Positions 7,688 through 14,201 of a DNA stretch of 26,478 nt are shown one piece after another. Made by a program: the position numbers and the translations under genes. Numbering within the stretch: the stretch's first letter is position 1; every line of letters starts with the position of its first letter. The stretch comes from Flavobacteriales bacterium (GTDB lineage Bacteria > Bacteroidota > Bacteroidia > NS11-12g > UBA955): the NCBI GenBank assembly GCA_947472115.1, contig CANIZU010000007.1:1-26478 (forward strand), written 5' to 3'. Under the pieces are notes generated by a model. It was not told where the DNA came from, ran no database searches, and worked only from the letters and a program-made list of their open reading frames with translations.

Positions 7688-8539
7688 TTAGTTATCAATC
7701 TTCTTGTAACTAAATTCGATATAATCGTTGTGGTTTCCAATAGCAGGTAAATCCTGGATGTTGGTTACTTTAATAATGTAAAGGTTGAAAGGTAAATCTT
7801 GACCTGTCTTAAGCAAATACACATCACCAATCGCTAAAACTGCAGTTTGAGCAGTAGCTGCAGCACTGTTGGCTTTCCAAAGATTATACAAATAAGTAGT
7901 TGTGTTTGCATTTGTAAAGTCGTTTGCAGTAACCTTTACGAATTTGCCTTTGTTGTCAGATCCCCAGATTTTTGAGAATTGAGCCATTGCACTGGTTGAC
8001 ATATCCATCAAATCTTTTTGCGTAGCAGAAGCACTTTTAAGCAAAGGAACACCTTTGTTTAAATCGTAAGCACTTTCAAATCCTGTGTTGTTCGCATTGT
8101 AAATCAACTGAGTTTGGAAACCCAATAATGGTGCAGTTGGAGGAATTACCATTATTTTAATACTCTTGGTGCTAGATTGACCATTGGCATCTTTTGCGAT
8201 GAAGTTGAAAACAACCACATCGTCAACGCTACCCGCCAAACGAGTTTTGATAACAAAGTTTACTGCGTTTCCTGAAACAGAAGAGTCAAAGAAAGTTTTG
8301 GTTGCAGCACCATTAATAGAGTAGTTTGCGCTGATTCCAGACAAATTACCTGAACCAGAAGTTGCAGAAACGCTAAACGACAACAATGAATCGCTCATTA
8401 CAGAGATGTCACCGCTAACGTATTTTGCACCAGCGGTTAGAGAAATACTGGGTTTTGGATCTTTGCTATCACCGCCGCATGAGCCTAAGAAGGCAACTAC
8501 GGGCAAAGCAAGGGCTAAAAGTAGATGTTTGATTTTCAT
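7688..8539 (-). CDS. Secreted lipoprotein of unknown function with an Ig/cadherin-like segment
   Basis: 283 residues. The N-terminus is a lipoprotein signal (hydrophobic residues 5-18, lipobox LGSC, Cys21) followed by GGDSKDP, an acidic stretch like the Bacteroidota surface-lipoprotein export signal. Residues 30-140 are rich in Ser, Thr, Val and Asn with alternating hydrophobics and a segment VDDVVVFNFIAKDANGQSS, suggesting a beta-sandwich domain. Residues 145-283 form a second unit with FNLYIIKVTNIQ and a C-terminal IEFSYKKI strand. I do not recognise a family with known function. It stands alone between a divergent lon and its own strong terminator. A near-consensus element GAAATTTG (minus strand, 8558-8565) lies 18 nt upstream. 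Confidence 0.8.
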   Translation of the reverse strand: MKIKHLLLALALPVVAFLGSCGGDSKDPKPSISLTAGAKYVSGDISVMSDSLLSFSVSATSGSGNLSGISANYSINGAATKTFFDSSVSGNAVNFVIKTRLAGSVDDVVVFNFIAKDANGQSSTKSIKIMVIPPTAPLLGFQTQLIYNANNTGFESAYDLNKGVPLLKSASATQKDLMDMSTSAMAQFSKIWGSDNKGKFVKVTANDFTNANTTTYLYNLWKANSAAATAQTAVLAIGDVYLLKTGQDLPFNLYIIKVTNIQDLPAIGNHNDYIEFSYKKIDN

Positions 8540-8698
8540 ATTTTTTTATTTGTTACGCAAATTTCAAGAAAAATCGCAATTTTCCAAGCAGTTTTTCATG
8601 TATTTTCGTTTACCGACAAATTGTCATAGGTTTTGGCGTTTTAATACTTTTTCAGACATCGCCGATATTTGGCACAAGCATTGATTGAATGTGTTCCA

Positions 8699-11188
8699 AT
8701 GTTTAAAAACAAAGAGACCTTTTTTAGTAGTGATCAGGATTCAGAGGGATTTGAAGACGCACCAGAGTTTTTGCCACTGTTTTCAAAGCATGAGGAGGAG
8801 GAAAGTAATAAGCTGGAGGTGCCTGCCGAACTGCCGGTACTTACAATGCGCAATACAGTCCTGTATCCAGGTGTAATATTTCCAATCACGGTAGGTCGTG
8901 ACAAGAGCATTAAACTCATTCGCGAAGCCAATAAGAAGAGTAAGATTATCGCTGTGGTGGCTCAAAGGAATTCGGATGTTGAAGATCCTCAAATTGATGA
9001 CCTTTTCACGGTGGGGACGATGGCTCAAATCATTCGTATGATGCGTATGCCTGATGGCAGTTCTACCGTCATTTTACAAGGAAAACGTCGTATAAAAATC
9101 GATGAATATGTGCAAAGCGAACCCTATTTTAAAGCCAAGGTGAGTTCACTGCCAGATTTGCCAATTAAAGAATCTAAAGAATACAAAGCTACCATTGATT
9201 CTATCCGCGATATCTCAAACCGGATTATTCATTTGTCGCCCCAAATTCCAAGCGAAGCTTCAGTCGCATTAAGTAATATTGACTCTCGAACCTTTTTGAT
9301 CCACTTTGTATCGAGCAACTTGAACATTTTGCAAACTGAAAAGCAGGCTTTATTGGAGATGTTGGATCCTGCATTGCGCGCTACTAAAGTATTGTCGCAC
9401 GTCACCCAAGAGTTGCAAATGTTGGAATTGAAGGATCAGATTCAGAGTCGTGTGCGGACTGATATGGACAAGCAGCAGAAGGAGTATTTTTTGCATCAAC
9501 AAATTAGAGCAATTCAAGAGGAGTTGGGTGGTGATACGCCAGATAAGGAAATTCAGAATTTGCGTGAGAAAGGGACGACGAAGAAATGGAACAAAGACAT
9601 TCATAGTCATTTCAACAAGGAATTAGATCGATTGATGCGCGTGAATCCTGCATCTCCTGATTATTCGGTTGGCCTTAATTATGTTCAATTGATGTTGGAT
9701 TTGCCGTGGGATGAACAGACAAGCGATAATTTTGATATTCACCACGCCCAAAAAGTGTTTGATGCCGACCACTTTGGATTGGAGAAAGTCAAAAAGCGTA
9801 TATTGGAATATTTGGCCGTTTTGAAACTCAAGGGGGATATGAGATCTCCCATCATTTGCTTGTATGGCCCTCCAGGTGTTGGAAAAACAAGCTTAGGTAA
9901 GAGTATTGCAAGTGCTTTAGGTCGCAAGTATGTTAGGATGAGTTTGGGTGGTTTGCACGACGAATCTGAAATTAGAGGACATCGTAAAACCTATATCGGT
10001 GCAATGCCAGGACGGATATTACAAAATTTGAAAAAATCAGGTACATCCAATCCCGTTTTTGTATTGGATGAAATTGATAAATTGGGTCGGGATTTTAGAG
10101 GCGATCCGTCTAGTGCGATGTTGGAGGTGCTTGATCCCGAACAGAATTCTGCCTTTTACGACAATTACTTGGAGTTAGATTACGACCTAAGTAAAGTGCT
10201 TTTTGTGGCTACTGCTAATAATCTAGATACCATTCAGCCCGCCCTGTTAGATCGTATGGAAATCATTGAAATCCATGGGTATAGCATCGAAGAGAAAATC
10301 GAAATTGCCAAGAAATATTTGGTTTCTAAGCAGCGAAAGGCTCATGGGTTAAAGGCAAGTCAATTTAAGGTGACCGATAAAGCATTGGAGTTGATCATCG
10401 AACAGTATACCCGTGAAAGTGGTGTTCGCTCGTTGGATAAGAGAATTGCATCTTTGGCGCGCTTTATGGCTAAGTCCATTGCGATGGAGGAGCCGATTAA
10501 AAAGCAAATTGGCGTTTCTGAAGTAGAGGAGATTTTGGGTGCAGAGAAATTGGAGCCTGAAATGTACGAGAACAATGATACCGCCGGCGTGGTTTCGGGT
10601 TTGGCTTGGAGTCCGATGGGTGGTTCTGTTCTTTTTGTGGAGAGTAAGTTATCTCACGGAAAAGGACTGCTACAAATTACCGGTCAGCTAGGTGATGTAA
10701 TGAAAGAGAGTGTAATGCTCGCCAAGTCATACCTTAAAGCCCATGCGGAATATTTAGGAATTGATTCAAAAGTATTTGATTTCTGGGACATCCACGTACA
10801 CTTTCCCGCCGGTGCAATTCCCAAAGATGGCCCTAGCGCAGGTATTGCAATACTGACGTCGTTGGCATCTTTGTTTACCCAAAATAAGGTGAAGAACAAG
10901 TTGGCGATGACGGGAGAAATCACATTGAGGGGAAAAGTATTGCCAGTGGGCGGAATCAAAGAGAAACTCTTGGCTGCAAAAAGAGCTGGAATCACTCAGG
11001 TGATTTTGTGTGAGCAAAACAAGAAGGATGTACTTGATATCCCTCAGCAATATTTGCAAGGATTAGAATTTCACTATGTGAATAACATGCTGCAAGTATT
11101 AGATTTGGCACTCACTGATAAAAAAGTAAAAGATCCTATCGATGTGTTTGGTGTGTTGAAGGAAAAGTCAGAAGCGGGAAAAGAATAA
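8699..11188 (+). CDS. lon: ATP-dependent Lon protease
   Basis: 829 residues. Cytoplasmic AAA+ serine protease that degrades misfolded and regulatory proteins. The N-terminal LON substrate domain begins near residue 40 (PAELPVLTMRNTVLYPGVIFP). Walker A GPPGVGKT is at 390-397 and Walker B VFVLDEID near 455. The protease domain has the catalytic Ser713 in KDGPSAG and Lys756 in GGIKEK, 43 residues apart as in Escherichia coli Lon. The N-terminal 40 residues are acidic and not conserved. The frame extends 10 codons upstream to a TTG at 8669, but that TTG lies inside the near-consensus promoter-like element GATATTTG (8664-8671), so the ATG at 8699 is preferred. It is monocistronic or loosely followed by the 11217 gene, which has its own motif. 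Confidence 0.96.
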   Translation: MFKNKETFFSSDQDSEGFEDAPEFLPLFSKHEEEESNKLEVPAELPVLTMRNTVLYPGVIFPITVGRDKSIKLIREANKKSKIIAVVAQRNSDVEDPQIDDLFTVGTMAQIIRMMRMPDGSSTVILQGKRRIKIDEYVQSEPYFKAKVSSLPDLPIKESKEYKATIDSIRDISNRIIHLSPQIPSEASVALSNIDSRTFLIHFVSSNLNILQTEKQALLEMLDPALRATKVLSHVTQELQMLELKDQIQSRVRTDMDKQQKEYFLHQQIRAIQEELGGDTPDKEIQNLREKGTTKKWNKDIHSHFNKELDRLMRVNPASPDYSVGLNYVQLMLDLPWDEQTSDNFDIHHAQKVFDADHFGLEKVKKRILEYLAVLKLKGDMRSPIICLYGPPGVGKTSLGKSIASALGRKYVRMSLGGLHDESEIRGHRKTYIGAMPGRILQNLKKSGTSNPVFVLDEIDKLGRDFRGDPSSAMLEVLDPEQNSAFYDNYLELDYDLSKVLFVATANNLDTIQPALLDRMEIIEIHGYSIEEKIEIAKKYLVSKQRKAHGLKASQFKVTDKALELIIEQYTRESGVRSLDKRIASLARFMAKSIAMEEPIKKQIGVSEVEEILGAEKLEPEMYENNDTAGVVSGLAWSPMGGSVLFVESKLSHGKGLLQITGQLGDVMKESVMLAKSYLKAHAEYLGIDSKVFDFWDIHVHFPAGAIPKDGPSAGIAILTSLASLFTQNKVKNKLAMTGEITLRGKVLPVGGIKEKLLAAKRAGITQVILCEQNKKDVLDIPQQYLQGLEFHYVNNMLQVLDLALTDKKVKDPIDVFGVLKEKSEAGKE

Positions 11189-11202
11189 CACAGTTTTTTT
11201 GT

Positions 11203-11210
11203 TAAGTTTG
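11203..11210 (+). promoter_or_regulatory. Putative -7 promoter element of the miniprotein operon
   Basis: TAAGTTTG, a full TAnnTTTG match, 6 nt before the ATG at 11217 and 14 nt after the lon stop. No -33 TTG is visible at the usual distance. It supports the short ORF downstream being a real gene. Confidence 0.5.
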
Positions 11211-11216
11211 TTAAAT

Positions 11217-11375
11217 ATGATTTTTCAAAAAGTAATTTCTTACCTCACATTTCGCAAGCAAGGCGACGGGAAAAGCAATCTTAATTTGCGCATGATGCAT
11301 GGCATGAATCGAATCTCGATTTTGATGTTTGCAATCGCATTGATTGTGATTCTTGTGCGTTTCGTGCTTAAGTAA
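11217..11375 (+). CDS. 52-residue single-pass membrane miniprotein (possibly DUF6728-like)
   Basis: Hand translation gives MIFQKVISYLTFRKQGDG, a polar basic middle, then MHGMNRISILMF and a C-terminal hydrophobic helix (about residues 33-50, rich in Ile, Leu, Val), ending in Leu-Lys. That predicts a small inner-membrane protein with a basic cytoplasmic N-terminus. Short Bacteroidota proteins with the same plan (amphipathic start, 'MHxxNRISI' and one terminal helix) are catalogued as DUF6728; I assign this from memory and tentatively. Its stop codon abuts the ATG of the next gene (TAA at 11373-11375, ATG at 11376), so translation is probably coupled. A TAnnTTTG motif lies 6 nt upstream. Function unknown. 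Confidence 0.75.
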   Translation: MIFQKVISYLTFRKQGDGKSNLNLRMMHGMNRISILMFAIALIVILVRFVLK

Positions 11376-12860
11376 ATGCAGCGGACCTTGCAACGGTTTT
11401 ATTCGTTGATTTTCGTTTTTTTTGCGGTGGGATTTTCCCCAAAACTTGCATTTGCGCAATCTGTAATATCTAGCAATAATTCGATGGAACCTCTGAGAAA
11501 TGATTTAGTGACATCATCGTCGGCTAGAACGAAGACAAAAATATTCGGATCTTCCAAAACACTTGTCACGAGTTTGGATCAGCGAGGATCGGATAACGAA
11601 ATCAATCATTTGATTGATGTTTTGCCATTGTTTACTCTCAAAAACGACAGTATAATTCAACCCATCGATCTATCGGCAGATTATACGGGTATGAACTTAA
11701 ACGCTTGGAAAATTATCACTTTAATAGATAGTTTGACTCCAGGGATAAATCATGGTTATGGTTTTATCCCACATCACCACGGGGTGGGATTAGTACCAAC
11801 CCATACGCTGATTTTGGTTGACAATCCCGGAAATATGAGGTTTAGAGCGACAAAAATCTGGGTTGATTTGAATCACAATTTTGATTTAACCGATGATGGT
11901 GGGGCGCAATGGTACTTTCCGATGAAGTTGACATTATCAAAAGAAAATGATGGTGATCGCCTGTTTAGTCAGAGCTTGATTTTACTCGATACCTTAAAGG
12001 AGGGCATGGCAGTAGGATTGAATCAATTTATGCCGGGGGAGCTAAGGTCGGTTCAAAATATGTACGACGATGCCATCTCATTGGTGAAAGGACGACGTGA
12101 TTATTTGGGCTGTAAAATTAGTTTTCGCCAGCATCGCAAGGCCCTTTGGTTTGGTTTTGAGCCTTTTTATGGAACTTCAAATAGTGATACACTTTATTGG
12201 GCTGCGAAAGATGTAAATCTCAATGGACGATATAATGATATCGGCATAGATAAGGTCATTGTGGGAAATAATAGGGGCGAGTTTAACAACAATAATTCTT
12301 GGGATTATCGACCGGGACTAATTGTTGATTGGTTAGGTCAGGCTCAAATGGTTGAGAGCATTCAGTTTGGAGAAAATGGCGTTTGGCAGCTATTGCATCG
12401 AAAAGTAAAAAATGTTGGTGTAAAGGGGGGTAGAAGTTTGTTGATTGGCGAGAAATTGCCCAAGTTTAAATTTTGCTTAATTGAAGGCAAATACCAGCCC
12501 GGCAAACTAAAGGAGAATCCGGTACATCGCCGTTCGATTCGGAATTTTAAAGGCAAGTATACTTACATTGTAGTGTGGAATGCCGATAATCCGAATTATA
12601 TCAAGGATAGTGCTGAATTGCACGATTTATCTAGGAATTTGCCAGATAGTATTCAAATTGTTTGCTTGAATCATGGCGGAGGAGGAAGATATGTGTATCA
12701 ATACAATAAGAGATATGAGACCCAATTTATTCAGGGGTTCTGTTCGTCCGAAGTGGCTGAAAAGCTGAAACTTCAAACGATGCCTCAGTATTTTATGGTT
12801 GATCCGAAACAGCGTTTGATATCCATAAATCAGCGTCCGAATTCACTGAAAAATCAATGA
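11376..12860 (+). CDS. Exported protein with a C-terminal thioredoxin-like domain lacking CxxC
   Basis: 494 residues. A signal peptide covers about residues 1-28 (FFAVGFSPKLAFAQS). The middle holds two Asp/Asn-rich loops that look like calcium-binding turns: DLNHNFDLTDDG from residue 164 and DVNLNGRYND from residue 279. From about 365 to the end the pattern resembles an AhpC/TSA/TlpA-type thioredoxin fold: IGEKLPKFKF, then YIVVWNAD around W401, and TMPQYFMVD with the cis-proline-like P470. The place of the usual WCxxC motif reads WNADNPN, so no redox cysteines. It is probably periplasmic or surface-exposed and may bind rather than reduce. It directly follows the membrane miniprotein with zero spacing. 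Function not known. Confidence 0.75.
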   Translation: MQRTLQRFYSLIFVFFAVGFSPKLAFAQSVISSNNSMEPLRNDLVTSSSARTKTKIFGSSKTLVTSLDQRGSDNEINHLIDVLPLFTLKNDSIIQPIDLSADYTGMNLNAWKIITLIDSLTPGINHGYGFIPHHHGVGLVPTHTLILVDNPGNMRFRATKIWVDLNHNFDLTDDGGAQWYFPMKLTLSKENDGDRLFSQSLILLDTLKEGMAVGLNQFMPGELRSVQNMYDDAISLVKGRRDYLGCKISFRQHRKALWFGFEPFYGTSNSDTLYWAAKDVNLNGRYNDIGIDKVIVGNNRGEFNNNNSWDYRPGLIVDWLGQAQMVESIQFGENGVWQLLHRKVKNVGVKGGRSLLIGEKLPKFKFCLIEGKYQPGKLKENPVHRRSIRNFKGKYTYIVVWNADNPNYIKDSAELHDLSRNLPDSIQIVCLNHGGGGRYVYQYNKRYETQFIQGFCSSEVAEKLKLQTMPQYFMVDPKQRLISINQRPNSLKNQ

Positions 12861-12918
12861 TTGTCAGTTTGCGATTAAGCGAATTGTGTAAAAGGTGTGG
12901 AATATTTAAATTATTATT

Positions 12919-12926
12919 TAACTTTG
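12919..12926 (+). promoter_or_regulatory. Putative -7 promoter element of the coiled-coil gene
   Basis: TAACTTTG, a full match, 7 nt before the ATG at 12934, in an AT-rich 73-nt gap. No -33 TTG at 17-23 nt. Confidence 0.45.
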
Positions 12927-12933
12927 CAATTGT

Positions 12934-13923
12934 ATGAATAGGACCGCATTAACCGTAGTGCTAGTGATTTTGTTGTTGGCTTCACTTGGAAGTAATACAT
13001 TTTTGTATCTCAACAAAATGAAAAGCGACAAAGAATTGGAAAATAAAGTGGCTGTGATGAAGGCCAAAGATTCTTTGCAAAGTGAGTTGAACCGTATGGA
13101 GGATTCGTTGAATTTAGTCATTCAAACATTCCAAAACGAAAATCAAACTTTAGTATTAAAGGTAGAAGAATTGGAGAGCGACAAAAACCCTAGGGTTGTT
13201 GCTGCGATGCAAGAAATTTATCGTTTGAGAAGAGAAATCTCTAATGGTATTTCAGGTGATGGCGCAACGGCCGGAACTGGTGATGCTATTAAGAAATCAA
13301 CCAAAGCTTCTAGAAAAGCATCCAAGAATGGCAAGGGTGGAGCCGAAGTTGAAGATTTGCGAAAGCAATTGGAAGAGGCTCGCGCTAAAGTAGCTGAATT
13401 GATGGCCGTGATAGAAGGGTTAACCAAGGAGAAAAACGATTTTGTGGCTCAATTGACAGCTGAAAAAGATCGTTCCGCAACCTTGGAGTCTGAGAATGTA
13501 GAATTGAAGGATCGTTTGGATAAAGGAGCACGTCCTCAGTTTGGCGCTCTGTTGGTTACTGGATTGTTCGATAAGAAAGGTGTAATGACCGAAACCATGA
13601 AAGGTAAGAGCATAGATAAAATTCGCGTGACTTTTGATGTATTGGAAAATCCAATGGTAACCCAACCATTGGAAGAAGAGGTTACAATTAGAATCATCGA
13701 TCCTAATGGCGGTGTTTTGTCGACTACGAATACCAAATTGACAGATAAGAGCAAAGTGACTAGTTTGAAGAATACGATTCAATTTGATGGTGCTTTACAA
13801 AAGGTGAAATGGAATTTCCCTGAGAAAGGTTTGTTGACGGGTAAGTTGATGAAGGGTAAATACACTGCTGAATTGTGGACGCGTGGTTTGATGCGTCAGA
13901 AGAACAACTTTACGTTAGAATAA
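12934..13923 (+). CDS. Membrane-anchored coiled-coil protein with C-terminal beta domain
   Basis: 329 residues. One N-terminal membrane helix (residues 5-24) with no cleavage site, then a first coiled coil (about 30-100), a low-complexity linker rich in Lys, Ser, Gly and Ala (105-137), a second coiled coil (138-200), and a C-terminal domain (203-329) with beta-strand patterns: KIRVTFDVLENPM, EVTIRIIDPNGG, and a final GKYTAELWTRG...NNFTLE strand pair. The C-terminal half resembles a domain I have seen in uncharacterised Bacteroidota coiled-coil proteins, typically with 'IRVxFxLxENPxxxxG' followed by 'RIIDPxG'. It is probably periplasmic, anchored in the inner membrane and projecting away from it. 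It stands alone, with a promoter motif in front and a hairpin cluster behind. Function unknown. Confidence 0.8.
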   Translation: MNRTALTVVLVILLLASLGSNTFLYLNKMKSDKELENKVAVMKAKDSLQSELNRMEDSLNLVIQTFQNENQTLVLKVEELESDKNPRVVAAMQEIYRLRREISNGISGDGATAGTGDAIKKSTKASRKASKNGKGGAEVEDLRKQLEEARAKVAELMAVIEGLTKEKNDFVAQLTAEKDRSATLESENVELKDRLDKGARPQFGALLVTGLFDKKGVMTETMKGKSIDKIRVTFDVLENPMVTQPLEEEVTIRIIDPNGGVLSTTNTKLTDKSKVTSLKNTIQFDGALQKVKWNFPEKGLLTGKLMKGKYTAELWTRGLMRQKNNFTLE

Positions 13924-13941
13924 TTAGAGTGTGTATGAAAC

Positions 13942-13960
13942 ATTCCGAGTTATTCGGAAT
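13942..13960 (+). terminator. First hairpin after the coiled-coil gene
   Basis: 7-bp stem attccga/tcggaat with a 5-nt loop, followed by ctttt, 18 nt after the stop at 13923. A weak intrinsic terminator by itself. Confidence 0.5.
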
Positions 13961-13983
13961 CTTTTCAGACCCAATAGAATGTA

Positions 13984-14012
13984 TCCCAAACCCTGTCTTA
14001 CAGGGTTTGGGA
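13984..14012. repeat. 13-bp perfect inverted repeat with 3-nt loop
   Basis: Arms tcccaaaccctgt and acagggtttggga with loop ctt. No T-run follows on either strand, so it is not a classical terminator. It lies 2 nt before the strong terminator hairpin at 14015 and may be a dispersed palindromic element or an mRNA 3'-end stabiliser. Confidence 0.7.
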
Positions 14013-14014
14013 AT

Positions 14015-14057
14015 AAAAAAGAGAGGGCCTCGTCGCAGACGAGGCCCTCTCTTTTTT
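14015..14057. terminator. Very strong bidirectional intrinsic terminator
   Basis: Six A, then a 14-bp GC-rich stem (gagagggcctcgtc with its complement), a gca loop and six T. Counting the A-T pairs the stem is 20 bp. The symmetry allows it to end both the plus-strand coiled-coil transcript (stop 13923) and the minus-strand efflux operon (stop 14202). Confidence 0.93.
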
Positions 14058-14163
14058 ATTCTGTCAACACCGAATCAAGAAATAAATCTTTGCATTGGGT
14101 GGCCTTCTATTCTATTCTTTAAGGTAGTCAAAACAACTAGGCTTGGTAATAGTAAATGATAGA

Positions 14164-14196
14164 GTGCGATGAATCAATAGAATTAAATCATCGCAC
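14164..14196 (-). repeat. Inverted repeat just past the efflux operon
   Basis: 9-bp arms gtgcgatga and tcatcgcac around a 15-nt AT-rich loop, starting 5 nt after the RND stop codon at 14202. It has no T-run on the minus side, so it is more likely an mRNA 3' structure than a full terminator. Confidence 0.45.
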
Positions 14197-14201
14197 ATGA
14201 A

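Noticed and set aside
8669..8698. TTG start of lon 10 codons upstream
   Set aside because: The TTG is part of a promoter-like GATATTTG; an ATG follows at 8699 and the extra residues are not conserved in Lon.
13875..14159. Plus-strand ORFs through the hairpin cluster
   Set aside because: They translate the palindromes and terminator; composition follows the hairpins and shows no domain.
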